DNA from: DATBDN01 sp963715995
GTDB lineage: Bacteria; Actinomycetota; Thermoleophilia; Solirubrobacterales; Thermoleophilaceae
Length of the DNA stretch: 64,000 bases
Assembly (NCBI GenBank): GCA_963715995.1
Contig: OY970283.1
Span: 372,001 to 436,000 of the forward strand
Reading direction: 5' to 3'
This document shows, in pieces, positions 51,753 through 59,858 of this stretch. Positions within the stretch are counted from its first letter, which is position 1, and each line of letters opens with the position of its first letter. The position numbers were made by a program, and so were the translations under genes. The notes beneath the pieces were generated by a model. The model was not told the DNA's origin and did no database searches. It saw only the letters and a list, made by a program, of their open reading frames with translations.

Positions 51753-52367
51753 GTGCAGCGCCGCACCGCCGTGATCGGCGGCGCAGCTGCGGTCACCGCC
51801 ATCGGCGCCTTCGCCGTCGAGCTCGGGCGCGTGTGGCGCCGCGGCTCGGCACCGATGCCGGCCGACGCCGACAGCGTGGTGGAGGCGGCGGTCGAGGCCA
51901 GCGTCGAGACGACCGCGGTCGCCGTGGCGGGCTACCAGGCCGCGCCGACGCAGGAGAACGCGCTGTTCAACCTGTTCGCGTCGTTCGTCGCGGGACTGCT
52001 GGGCTCGCGCGGGATCGCATACGTGCTGCGCAGCCGGCGCCACTTCGGGCCGTTCCGGAACGTGAGCCTGGGACGACGCCACATCCACCACTTCGTGCCG
52101 GGCATCGCGCTGGCGTTCATCTCGGGGGCGGTGGCGATCGTCACCCGCAACGAGGACCTCGAGCCGAAACTCGCGCTGGTCTTCGGCGCCGGGATGGGGA
52201 TGACGATGGACGAGGCGGCGCTGCTGCTCGAGCTCGACGACGTCTACTGGACCGAGGAGGGCCTGCTCGGCGTGCAGATCGGCGCGGGCCTCGTGGGCCT
52301 GCTGGGAGTGCTGGCGATCGGGCTGCGCTTCCTACGCCGCGGCGAGGAGCGGGTCCTGACGACCTGA
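51753..52367 (+). CDS. Integral membrane protein of unknown function
   Basis: 204 residues from GTG, or about 217 from a CTG at 51714 that overlaps the previous stop as CTGA. A hydrophobic N-terminus is followed by three or four membrane segments with two polar motifs, RRHIHHFVPGIAL and DEAALLLELDDVYWTEEG. The paired HHxxxG and DExxLxLxLxDVYW patterns resemble a widespread actinobacterial membrane family without known function, and they look like potential metal or substrate sites. It overlaps purA tail to tail by 36 bases. Confidence 0.7.
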   Translation: MQRRTAVIGGAAAVTAIGAFAVELGRVWRRGSAPMPADADSVVEAAVEASVETTAVAVAGYQAAPTQENALFNLFASFVAGLLGSRGIAYVLRSRRHFGPFRNVSLGRRHIHHFVPGIALAFISGAVAIVTRNEDLEPKLALVFGAGMGMTMDEAALLLELDDVYWTEEGLLGVQIGAGLVGLLGVLAIGLRFLRRGEERVLTT

Positions 52368-53645
52368 CCGATCCATCTCGATCACCTCGTGGCGGGCAGG
52401 TCCGACGCCCACGAGCACGATCGGCACGCCGACCCAGCGCTCGATGTAGTGCAGATAGTCCTGAGCCGCGACGGGCAGGTCCTCGAAGCGGCGCACCTTG
52501 GTGATGTCCTCGTCCCAGCCGGGCAGCGACTCGTAGACAGCAGTCGACTTGTGGAGGATCGACTGGTGGTAGGGGAAGGTGTCGAACTCGGCGCCCTCGG
52601 GCCCGCGGTAACGCGTGGCCACCTGGAGCGGCCCGATGCCGGTGAGCACGTCGAGCTTGGTGATTGCAAGCGCCGTCAGGCCGTTGATCCGCGCCGCGTA
52701 GCGCAGCGCCACGAGGTCGAGCCAGCCGGTCCGGCGCGCGCGACCGGTTGTCGTCCCGTACTCGCCGCCCGCCTCGCGCAGCCGCTCGCCGAGCTCGTCG
52801 TCGAGCTCGCTGGCGAACGGGCCCGACCCCACGCGCGTGGCGTAGGCCTTGGTGACGCCCCAGACCTCGTCGATGTCCTTGGGACCGACGCCGGCGCCGA
52901 TGGTGGCCGAGCCGGCGACCGGGTTGGACGAGGTGACGAACGGATAGGTCCCGTGGTCGATGTCGAGCAGCGTGCCCTGGGCTCCCTCGAAGATGACCAG
53001 GCACTTGCGGTCGAGGGCGTCCCAGATGATCGGCGGCGTGTCGGCGATGAACGGTGAGAGCCGCTGGCCGAGCCCGCGGTACTCCTGCACCATGGTCTGG
53101 AGGTCGATGATCGGGTCCTTCTCGTAGGGGCGCAGCAGCTGGCGCTTGGGCTCGAGCGCCGCGTAGATCTTCTGGCGCAGGATCTTCTCGTCGAGCAGGT
53201 CCTGCACGCGGATGCCGAGCCGCGAGGCCTTGTCGGCGTAGCAGGGGCCGATGCCGCGCTTGGTGGTGCCGATGTGGAGCTTGCCGAGCAGCTGCTCGCC
53301 CTCTTGGTCGAGCAGCTTGTGGTACGGCATGATCAGGTGCGCGTTGGCCGAGATGCGCAGGCTCGAGACGTCGATCCCGCGCCGCGTCAGCTCGACGATC
53401 TCCTCGGTGATCACCTTCGGGTCGATCACGACGCCGTTCCCGATCACGCAGAGCTTGCCGGGATAGAGGATTCCCGACGGCATGAGGTGGAGCTTGTAGA
53501 CCTCGTCGCCGCGGACGATCGTGTGGCCGGCGTTGTTGCCGCCCTGAAAACGCACGATCACATCCGCCTTCTCCGCGAGGAGATCGGTGATCTTGCCCTT
53601 GCCTTCGTCGCCCCATTGGGCGCCCACGATCACTATCGACGGCAT
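52332..53645 (-). CDS. purA: Adenylosuccinate synthetase
   Basis: 437 residues. Makes adenylosuccinate from IMP, Asp and GTP. VGAQWGDEGKGK (P-loop), FQGGNNAGHT, IGTTKRGIGP, EGAQGTLLDIDHGTYP, ARRTGWLDLVA and KLDVLTG are all present. ATG 53645 is preceded by a TAGACT -10 element that shares its TAG with the stop of the helicase-loader gene. Confidence 0.97.
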   Translation of the reverse strand: MPSIVIVGAQWGDEGKGKITDLLAEKADVIVRFQGGNNAGHTIVRGDEVYKLHLMPSGILYPGKLCVIGNGVVIDPKVITEEIVELTRRGIDVSSLRISANAHLIMPYHKLLDQEGEQLLGKLHIGTTKRGIGPCYADKASRLGIRVQDLLDEKILRQKIYAALEPKRQLLRPYEKDPIIDLQTMVQEYRGLGQRLSPFIADTPPIIWDALDRKCLVIFEGAQGTLLDIDHGTYPFVTSSNPVAGSATIGAGVGPKDIDEVWGVTKAYATRVGSGPFASELDDELGERLREAGGEYGTTTGRARRTGWLDLVALRYAARINGLTALAITKLDVLTGIGPLQVATRYRGPEGAEFDTFPYHQSILHKSTAVYESLPGWDEDITKVRRFEDLPVAAQDYLHYIERWVGVPIVLVGVGPARHEVIEMDRSGRQDPLLAAA

Positions 53646-53656
53646 GCCGTTACGCG

Positions 53657-53662
53657 AGTCTA
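53657..53662 (-). promoter_or_regulatory. -10 element TAGACT of purA, overlapping the upstream stop
   Basis: On the minus strand TAGACT ends 11 bases before the purA ATG. Its TAG is the stop codon of the helicase-loader gene. Confidence 0.55.
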
Positions 53663-54346
53663 GGCGGCGAAGGGCTGCATGCGCCTGTCGCGGCCCATGA
53701 TCGGGATCAGTGCGCACATCTCGTGCAGGCGCGAAACCGTCCGCGGGCCGATCTGAGCGCGCAGCTCGTCGACGTCGAGCAGGTTCGTGGTGACCACGAC
53801 CGAGCGCTGCTCCTGCCAGCGCTCGTTGATGATCGAGTAGAGCTGCTCGAGCACCCACTCGGTGCGCTTCTCGGCGCCGAGGTCGTCGATGTGGAGCAGG
53901 TCCACGCCGACGAGCCGCTCGAACAGCTCCATGTAGGAGGTCTGCGAGCGGTCCTCGTAGGTCTCCTTGATGTCGGAGAGCAGCCGCGGCAGCGAGTAGA
54001 TCGCGACCGAGCGGCCGCTCTCCAGCGCGGCCTTCGACACGAGCATCGCCAGCGAGGTCTTGCCGGTGCCGACGTCGCCGAACAGCCACAGCCCCTTGCC
54101 GGCATCGAGGTTGCCGCCGATGTCGCGCACGAACGAGCGGATCTCACGCGTGAGCGCCGGATCCATGTCGGCGATCGGCTGGCGGTCGAAACCGACCCCG
54201 CGAAAACGCTTGGGAATGCCGGTGCCGAGCCGGCGGCTCTGCTTGCGCTTCGCGCGCAGCGCACGGCACTCGCACGGGCGCGCGCTGAGGTCGTCGACCT
54301 CGATCCAGCCCGAGCCGTCGCAGACACCGACCTCACAGGCCGGCAT
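53660..54346 (-). CDS. DnaI/DnaC-like helicase loader ATPase
   Basis: 228 residues. An N-terminal cysteine cluster (CEVGVC, then CEC about 20 residues on) is a plausible zinc site as in DnaI. An AAA+ module follows with Walker A FGDVGTGKTS, Walker B LLHIDDLGAEKRTEW, sensor VVTTNL and a late RTVSRLHEMC arginine segment. Its ATG overlaps the dnaB stop by one base, so it is translationally coupled to its likely partner. The same genome also has a DciA-like gene (10746). Confidence 0.85.
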   Translation of the reverse strand: MPACEVGVCDGSGWIEVDDLSARPCECRALRAKRKQSRRLGTGIPKRFRGVGFDRQPIADMDPALTREIRSFVRDIGGNLDAGKGLWLFGDVGTGKTSLAMLVSKAALESGRSVAIYSLPRLLSDIKETYEDRSQTSYMELFERLVGVDLLHIDDLGAEKRTEWVLEQLYSIINERWQEQRSVVVTTNLLDVDELRAQIGPRTVSRLHEMCALIPIMGRDRRMQPFAA

Positions 54347-57051
54347 CAGGCGTCGTCCCCGCGCTCGCCGCCGTAGTAGGCGAGGTCGGGCGAGTAGTTC
54401 ATGAAGCGGGCGAACTGCGCCTGCCAGACGAGCTTGATGTTCCCGATCGGCCCGTTGCGGTGCTTGCCCACTATCAACTCGGCCTCGTCCGCAGCAGGAG
54501 CATCCTCAGCATCCTCGTCCTTGTCGTAGACGGACTCGCGGTAGATGAACATGACGACGTCTGCGTCCTGCTCGAGCGCGCCCGAATTGTGAGAGACGAT
54601 CCCGTCCGCAAGCCAGCACGCGGGCCCCGGAACCGTGAGGTCGAAGACCTCCTCAACGCCGGCCGGCTCGACCGCGATGACGCGGTCCCAGAAGAGATCG
54701 CTGTCGGCGTTGCGTGCGAGGTCCGGCATCTCCAGCAGCGCCGCGTACCCGGCGGCAGTCTGGCGCGAGGGCGCGAACTTGTAGTGCGAGGTCCCGCCAT
54801 AGGACGTACCGCGCATCGCGGCCATCGCGCGCTGGGTCACGCCTCGCTCGCTCATCCGGTCCCGTACGCGGGCCCAGACGTCGATTGGGAGCGTGTCCAC
54901 GTTCGTGTTGGAGCTACGTGAGACCAGATAGGCCCGCAGCCGCTCCGCAGGCTTGGCGCGTGGGCCGAACGCGCCCACCCGGTCCAGGAAGCGGAGCTGG
55001 TCCGCGCCGCCCGAAACGACGAGGTCGAAGCGCACCGACCCACGCTCGGTGACGCGCGAGAGCCGCGCGACGATGCCGAGCCGCAACAGAAGCGCCATCA
55101 CGTCGCGCGCAAGGAACTCGCTGGCCGTGCAGAAGCCGACGCATGTTGCCCGGCCGCCCGTCGCGCCGTTCGGCTTCCCGAGGAATATCTGGCCGTCGGT
55201 CGCCCACAGGTGGCGCAGCAACACTCCGATCTGGTCGTCCCCGAGCCGGAACGCCGCTTCTGGGATCCGCTTCTCGGCGGAGCGCTGTCCGTAGATGCCG
55301 AGCTGGCGGAGCCATGCGTTGACGCCGGCGGGGTGCCAGCGGTTCCCGTTGCCCGAGATCTCGAGCTGGTGCCAGGTGCCGGTTGGGACCTCGCGGCGGT
55401 TGACCTTCGCGCCGAACTCCCGCTCACACGCGCTCCGCACGAGCTCGCTGTTCTCCTCCGACGCGGTCGTGTAGCGCATCGGCTGGTGCATCACGTAGCT
55501 GCCGTCACCGATCATGTGCCCGAGCAGCGCGACGCGCGCGTCCGGCCAGCGCTCGGTCTCCGCCGGCTCGGGGATCCAGCGGCTCAGAGCCACGCGGTCG
55601 CCCGGCTCGATCTCGTCGAGCCGTTGCCAGCCCACGCCGGTGCGGACGAGATGCTTGCCGGTTGCCCGGAGCGTCCGCCCCGAGGCCAGCCGCAGCTCGA
55701 AGATGGGCTTGCGGCCGACACTCCACACCAAGTCGGTCTCGGCTTCGACCACGTGATCGTCGTCGTTGACGGCGAGCACCGTGGGAGTTGTTCCGACGAG
55801 CTCGCGGATCGCCACCCGCCGGCCATCCGCGAGGACGACCAGGGTGTCGCCGGTGACGCACTCGCGGAGGTCGCTCAACATCGGCCGCTTGTCGGTCCGC
55901 TCCTCGAGCCGCCGTGAGAGCTGCGACAGCGCAATGACGGGGATCTGCAACTCGCCCGCGAGCAGCTTCAGCCCTCGGCTGACGTTGCCGATCTGGAGGA
56001 CGCGGTTCTCGCGTGAGTCCTCGGGCCGCATCAGCTGGAGGTAGTCGACGATCACGAGCCCCAGCTCCGGCTGGCGGCCCTTCAGCCGGCGCACCTTCGC
56101 GCGCAGCTCGTGGATGCCGAGGTCCGAGGAGTCGTCGATCCAGAGCGGTGCCTTCGAGAGCTTCTCGCTGGCCAGCAGCACGCGGCGCCAGTCGGACTTG
56201 ACCTGGCCCTTGCGCAGGGCGTCGCCCGAGATCCTCGCCTCGGCGCCGAGCATTCGGTGTGCGATCTCGACGCGGCTCATCTCGAGTGAGAAGAGGGCGA
56301 CGGGGACCGGGCCGCGGCCCTCGGTGCCCTTGCCGAGCGTCGCGTTCTGGGCGATGTTCAGCGCGAGGGCTGACTTGCCCATCGCCGGGCGGGCGGCCAG
56401 GATCAGCAGGTTGCCGGGCTGGAAGCCGCCGGTGAGGTTGTCGAGATCCTTGAAGCCGGACGGCGTCCCCGTCAGCGCGACGCCCTTCTCGGACAGCGCC
56501 TCGAGCTTGTCGATCTCGTCGTGGAGGATCTCGTCGAGCCGCGTGAGGTCGCTAGTCGTCTCGTCGTGGGCGACCTTGTAGATGTCGGCCTCGGTCTTGT
56601 CGAACAGCTCGCGCGCGGAGCCGGGGAAGGAGAAGACCTGGCTCTCAGCCTCGCGCAGCGTGCTGAGCAGTCGCCTGAGCTGGGCACGGTCGCGGACGGT
56701 CTTCGCGTACTGCGTGGCGTGTGCCGCCGACGGCACGCTGCTCGGGAGGCTGTGGATGTAGGCGGTGCCGCCGACCTGCTCGAGCTCGCCCTGGCGGTCG
56801 AGCTCGGACGAGACGGTGATGGCGTCGACGGGCTCGCTCTTGTCGGCGAGGCCGAGCATCGCCCGGAAGATCGAGCCGTGCTTCGGCAGGTAGAAGTCCT
56901 CGGGCTGGAGCCGCACCTCGATCTGGAGGATGTCGAGCGCGCTCTCGGCGATCAGGATCGCGCCGAGCACCGACATCTCCGCGTCGATCGCCTGTGGTGG
57001 CAGGCGATCCGGCATGCCGGAGTCCCCGTTGAGAGGCGTGACTGTCGCCAA
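54346..57051 (-). CDS. dnaB: Replicative DNA helicase DnaB with intein
   Basis: 901 residues including a 425-residue intein; about 476 after splicing. The N-terminal primase-binding domain starts PPQAIDAEMSVLGAIL. The RecA-like domain has Walker A ARPAMGKSALALN (220-232), VPVALFSLEMS, VIVDYLQLM (333-341) and ALSQLSRRLEER. The intein interrupts at DLRE and the extein resumes SGALEQDADVVMF. The acidic C-terminus ends GERGDDA. It unwinds the duplex ahead of the replisome. It lies between rplI and the loader gene. Confidence 0.96.
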   Translation of the reverse strand: MATVTPLNGDSGMPDRLPPQAIDAEMSVLGAILIAESALDILQIEVRLQPEDFYLPKHGSIFRAMLGLADKSEPVDAITVSSELDRQGELEQVGGTAYIHSLPSSVPSAAHATQYAKTVRDRAQLRRLLSTLREAESQVFSFPGSARELFDKTEADIYKVAHDETTSDLTRLDEILHDEIDKLEALSEKGVALTGTPSGFKDLDNLTGGFQPGNLLILAARPAMGKSALALNIAQNATLGKGTEGRGPVPVALFSLEMSRVEIAHRMLGAEARISGDALRKGQVKSDWRRVLLASEKLSKAPLWIDDSSDLGIHELRAKVRRLKGRQPELGLVIVDYLQLMRPEDSRENRVLQIGNVSRGLKLLAGELQIPVIALSQLSRRLEERTDKRPMLSDLRECVTGDTLVVLADGRRVAIRELVGTTPTVLAVNDDDHVVEAETDLVWSVGRKPIFELRLASGRTLRATGKHLVRTGVGWQRLDEIEPGDRVALSRWIPEPAETERWPDARVALLGHMIGDGSYVMHQPMRYTTASEENSELVRSACEREFGAKVNRREVPTGTWHQLEISGNGNRWHPAGVNAWLRQLGIYGQRSAEKRIPEAAFRLGDDQIGVLLRHLWATDGQIFLGKPNGATGGRATCVGFCTASEFLARDVMALLLRLGIVARLSRVTERGSVRFDLVVSGGADQLRFLDRVGAFGPRAKPAERLRAYLVSRSSNTNVDTLPIDVWARVRDRMSERGVTQRAMAAMRGTSYGGTSHYKFAPSRQTAAGYAALLEMPDLARNADSDLFWDRVIAVEPAGVEEVFDLTVPGPACWLADGIVSHNSGALEQDADVVMFIYRESVYDKDEDAEDAPAADEAELIVGKHRNGPIGNIKLVWQAQFARFMNYSPDLAYYGGERGDDA
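54586..55860 (-). mobile_element. DnaB intein with LAGLIDADG homing endonuclease
   Basis: 425 residues from Cys (CVTGDTLVVLADG) to DGIVSHN before Ser, in frame. Block B TGKH is at intein residues 68-70. Endonuclease motifs are LLGHMIGDG (112-120) and LLRHLWATDG (about 214-223), both with the catalytic Asp retained. The insertion point, DLRE before SGALEQ, is two residues upstream of the Synechocystis DnaB intein site as I recall it. Splicing and homing residues look intact. Confidence 0.92.
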
Positions 57052-57077
57052 GGAGGCTGTGCTGCAAGCCGCCGGCG

Positions 57078-57527
57078 CTAGCCGGCGGTCACGATCGTCT
57101 TGACGGTCGCGGTGACACCATCGTGCACCTCGACCGTGACCATGTGCGATCCCGTCTGCTTGATCGGCTCGTCGAGCTTGACCTTGCGGCGGTCGAGCCG
57201 CAGCCCGCGCGCCTGGCGGATCGCGTCGACGATCTCCTGCGCGGTGACAGAGCCGAACAGCCGGCCGTCGTCACCCGCGGGATGCGTGATCGTGAGCACC
57301 GTCTTGGAGAGCAGCGCCGCGTTCTCCTGAGCCTTCTCGGCGGCCTCGCGGACAGCCCTCTCGGCGGACTCCTTGCGACGCACAGCCTCGGCGATCGAGC
57401 CGGCGGTCGCCGGCTGAGCCAGCTTGCGCGGCACCAGGAAGTTCCGCAGGTAGCCGGGCGAGACGTCGACGACGTCGCCCTTCTCCCCGAGCGTGTCGAC
57501 CGACTGAGTGAGGATCGCCTGCGCCAT
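57078..57527 (-). CDS. rplI: 50S ribosomal protein bL9
   Basis: 149 residues. MAQAILTQSVDTLGEKGDVVDV and GYLRNFLVPRKLA form the N-terminal rRNA-binding domain. A long charged helix links to the C-terminal domain with GRLFGSVTAQEI. ATG 57527 is the family start; the frame is open a little further. It lies between rpsR and dnaB, the usual position. Confidence 0.96.
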   Translation of the reverse strand: MAQAILTQSVDTLGEKGDVVDVSPGYLRNFLVPRKLAQPATAGSIAEAVRRKESAERAVREAAEKAQENAALLSKTVLTITHPAGDDGRLFGSVTAQEIVDAIRQARGLRLDRRKVKLDEPIKQTGSHMVTVEVHDGVTATVKTIVTAG

Positions 57528-57537
57528 CGCGGACGGC

Positions 57538-57825
57538 CTACAGGCTGACGTACGGCAGCAGACCGAGCTCGCGTGCGCGCTTGACGGCACGGGCGAGCTG
57601 GCGCTGATGGCGACGGCAGCAACCGGTCACGCGGGCAGAGCGGATCTTGCCCTTCTCGGAGAGCTGGCGACGGACGCCATTGAAGTCCTTGTAGTCGACG
57701 ACGTCGACCTTGTCCCGGCAATACGGGCAGGACTTGCGGCGGCCGCTTCCGGGCGCGCCCTTCCGATCACGGCGCCGGCTGCTGGTGCTCGTTGGCTGCT
57801 GCCGGCTGCTCGATTTACGTGCCAT
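57538..57825 (-). CDS. rpsR: 30S ribosomal protein bS18
   Basis: 95 residues with a Ser/Arg-rich N-terminal extension. CPYC and a later GCCRRHQRQL keep the cysteines of the zinc-binding (C+) form, with YKDFNGVRRQLSEKGKI between. It pairs with S6 in the 30S platform. It follows ssb after a 187-base spacer with several hairpins. Confidence 0.95.
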   Translation of the reverse strand: MARKSSSRQQPTSTSSRRRDRKGAPGSGRRKSCPYCRDKVDVVDYKDFNGVRRQLSEKGKIRSARVTGCCRRHQRQLARAVKRARELGLLPYVSL

Positions 57826-57856
57826 CTACTGCGTCACCTCGGTCGATTTCATGGAA

Positions 57857-57973
57857 AGTCCCCGCGGAGCAGGGACTCCGGGGAGTGTATCGGGCGAAAA
57901 GCCGATCGACTGCCCAGCGCGCTGTCGCACGCTGGGCCGGCTGTTCGTCTCCGGGTGCGGGATCAGCGCCCGG
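57857..57973 (-). promoter_or_regulatory. Hairpin-rich ssb-rpsR spacer (candidate structured leader)
   Basis: Four inverted repeats follow each other on the minus strand: 57973-57951 (CCGGG/CCCGG), 57937-57912 (GCCCAGCG/CGCTGGGC), 57906-57889 (ATCGG/CCGAT around an A/T-rich loop) and 57886-57857 (ACTCCCC-GGAG with CTCC-GCGGGGACT). The last ends about 30 bases before the rpsR ATG. It may be an attenuator or autoregulatory leader for the rpsR-rplI part of the operon. Nothing else is recognisable in 57826-58012. Confidence 0.45.
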
Positions 57974-58012
57974 ATGCCCAAGACGGTGAATGCCCACTCA
58001 TGGGCGCCCCCG

Positions 58013-58474
58013 CTAGAACGGAATGTCGTCGTCTGCGACGCCCGGGCCCGAGGGCGCAGGCGCGAAGTCGGCCGTGTCGGCCGGCACGTCGCTCTCGGGC
58101 GTGAAGCGGTGCCCGTTGCCGCCGCCCTCCTCGCCACGACCGCCCAGGAACTGGACCGACTCGGCGACGATCTCGACCGCCTGACGCTTGCCGGAGCCGT
58201 CGGTGGCATCCCACTCGCGCCACTCGAGGCGGCCGTCGATGGCCACCGGGCGGCCCTTCTGGAGGTAGGTCGCGCAGTTCTCACCCTGCTGCCCCCACAC
58301 CGTGATGTCGAAGTAGTTCGGCTTGTCGGTCCACTGCCCCGACTGGTCCTTGCGCCGTGTGTTGACGGCAAGCCGCAGCTTGCAGATCGACGTCCCACCA
58401 GGGGTCGAGCGGAGCTCGGGATCCTTCGTCAGGTTGCCGACGAGGACTACGCGGTTGATGTTGGTTCCGGCCAT
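58013..58474 (-). CDS. ssb: Single-stranded DNA-binding protein
   Basis: 153 residues. The OB-fold runs from NRVVLVGNLTKDPELR through NYFDITVWGQQGE and GRPVAIDGRLEWREW. A Gly/Pro-rich tail ends in the acidic tip DDDIPF that recruits partner proteins. AAGGAG upstream of the ATG is a good ribosome-binding site, so this gene is not leaderless. The 116-base spacer before it holds no recognised gene. Confidence 0.97.
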   Translation of the reverse strand: MAGTNINRVVLVGNLTKDPELRSTPGGTSICKLRLAVNTRRKDQSGQWTDKPNYFDITVWGQQGENCATYLQKGRPVAIDGRLEWREWDATDGSGKRQAVEIVAESVQFLGGRGEEGGGNGHRFTPESDVPADTADFAPAPSGPGVADDDIPF

Positions 58475-58590
58475 TTCGGTGCTCCTTGACTGCTCAGGGG
58501 ACGGTCGTTATCTCGTCTGGCGAGCGTACCGATGGGGTCGCACGGAATGAGAGCGATCTGACGCGAAAAAGGCCGGAAGGTGCAGGAACG

Positions 58591-59112
58591 TCACTCTGTT
58601 GTTGCAGTCGTGACGAGGGCGTGCGCCGGCGCGCCGAGATCGAGCTGCCACCAGCCCACGTCCCACCACTGACCGAACTTGAAGCCGATGTCGCGGAAGA
58701 CCCCGACGCGGGTCATCCCGAGGGCTTCGTGGAAGCCGACGCTTGACTCGTTCGGCAGCGTGATGCCGGCGACGAGCAGCCGGTGGCCGCGCTGCTTCAG
58801 CTCCTCGAAGAGCGCGAGGTACAGCTCGCGGCCAACGCCCGCGCGGTGCGCCGAGGGGTCGACGTAGGCGCTCACCTCGACCGTCCAGTCATACGCCGCA
58901 CGCGAGCGGTGCTGCCCGCCGTAGGCGTAGCCGGCGACCTGTCCATCGCGTTCTGAGACGAGCCACACGTGCGCTGCCCGGATCCGGCGCGCCATCTCCT
59001 CGGGCGCCGGCGCCTCGAGCTCGAACGAGGCCGCGGAGTCCGTGACGAACGGCTCGTAGATCGCGGCGCAGGCCGCGGCGTCGCGCTCGGGGTCTGCGGG
59101 CCTGACCGTCAG
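58591..59112 (-). CDS. GNAT acetyltransferase (phosphinothricin acetyltransferase-like), apparent CTG start
   Basis: 173 residues from CTG. Pat/Bar/MnaT-like GNAT: VRPADPERDAAACAAIYEP (strand 1 and helix 1), AGYAYGGQHRSRAAYDWTV, acetyl-CoA loop HRAGVGRELYLALF, GITLPNESSVGFHEALG and WWDVGWWQLDL. The first in-frame standard start, ATG 58995, would cut off the first 39 residues, which clearly belong to the fold. The only codon available is CTG 59112, overlapping the rpsF stop as CTGA. A GNAT gene between rpsF and ssb is unusual. Confidence 0.85.
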   Translation of the reverse strand: MTVRPADPERDAAACAAIYEPFVTDSAASFELEAPAPEEMARRIRAAHVWLVSERDGQVAGYAYGGQHRSRAAYDWTVEVSAYVDPSAHRAGVGRELYLALFEELKQRGHRLLVAGITLPNESSVGFHEALGMTRVGVFRDIGFKFGQWWDVGWWQLDLGAPAHALVTTATTE

Positions 59113-59795
59113 GCGGCTGCGGGTGCGTCGTCGTCCCCGCCCGCGGGGACGGGATCGGCCTCGGCGGCCGGGGCCTCGGGCTCCGCTGCTCCGGCCTCGG
59201 GCTCTGCTGCGGCCGGCTCTTCGGCGGCCGGCTCTGCCTCGGCGGCCGCGCCTTCGGAGTCGGCGGCCGGGGCTTCGGCCTCTGCCGGAGCTGCGGCCGG
59301 CTCTTCGGCGGCGGCAACCGGGGCCTCGGGCGCGGAGGCCGCATCTGCCTCGGCAGGGGCAGCCGGCTCCCCGGTGGAGACCGGGGCCTCGCCATCGACC
59401 GGAGCGGCCGCGGCATCTGGCGCGACGGGCGGGGCGTCCGGGGCGTCGTAGCCCTCCGGGTAGCCGCCACGGCGGTCGGGCTGCGGCATCGGCGGCGCCG
59501 GTGCGCCGTCCTTCAGCCGGATGATCCGGTGGCGCAGAACGCCGTCCATGATCTTCAAGGAGTGGTCGACCTGCTCGAGCAGGGCGCCGCCGCTCTCGGT
59601 CTCGAACTGGAACAGGTGGTAGGCGGCCTCCGGGCGATGGTCGATCTCGAAGGTCATCCGCCGGCTGCCCCAGTCGTAGTTGCCCACGACGGTCCCGCCC
59701 TTTTCGAGCAGGCCCTGGACGTCGCGCAGGATCGATTCTTGGCGATCGCTCGGGGCGCCGGGGTCGAGCAGGAGCATGAGGTCGTAAAGCGGCAT
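59109..59795 (-). CDS. rpsF: 30S ribosomal protein bS6 with long Ala/Pro/Glu-rich tail
   Basis: 228 residues, against about 95-100 in most bacteria. The S6 fold occupies the first 95 residues (PLYDLMLLLDPGAP, YDWGSRRMTFEI, FETESGGALLEQ, VLRHRIIRL). About 130 residues of low-complexity Ala/Pro/Glu sequence follow, ending GGDDDAPAAA. It is the first gene of the operon with a TAGATT -10 element upstream of ATG 59795. It is coupled to the GNAT gene by CTGA. Confidence 0.92.
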   Translation of the reverse strand: MPLYDLMLLLDPGAPSDRQESILRDVQGLLEKGGTVVGNYDWGSRRMTFEIDHRPEAAYHLFQFETESGGALLEQVDHSLKIMDGVLRHRIIRLKDGAPAPPMPQPDRRGGYPEGYDAPDAPPVAPDAAAAPVDGEAPVSTGEPAAPAEADAASAPEAPVAAAEEPAAAPAEAEAPAADSEGAAAEAEPAAEEPAAAEPEAGAAEPEAPAAEADPVPAGGDDDAPAAA

Positions 59796-59805
59796 GTGGC
59801 GGACG

Positions 59806-59811
59806 AATCTA
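59806..59811 (-). promoter_or_regulatory. -10 element TAGATT of the rpsF operon
   Basis: On the minus strand TAGATT ends 10 bases before ATG 59795, with no Shine-Dalgarno sequence. Confidence 0.55.
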
Positions 59812-59858
59812 GCAGCGGGGTGGGGGCGAACCCCGCTCGTCAAAAGGCTTTGTAGGTC

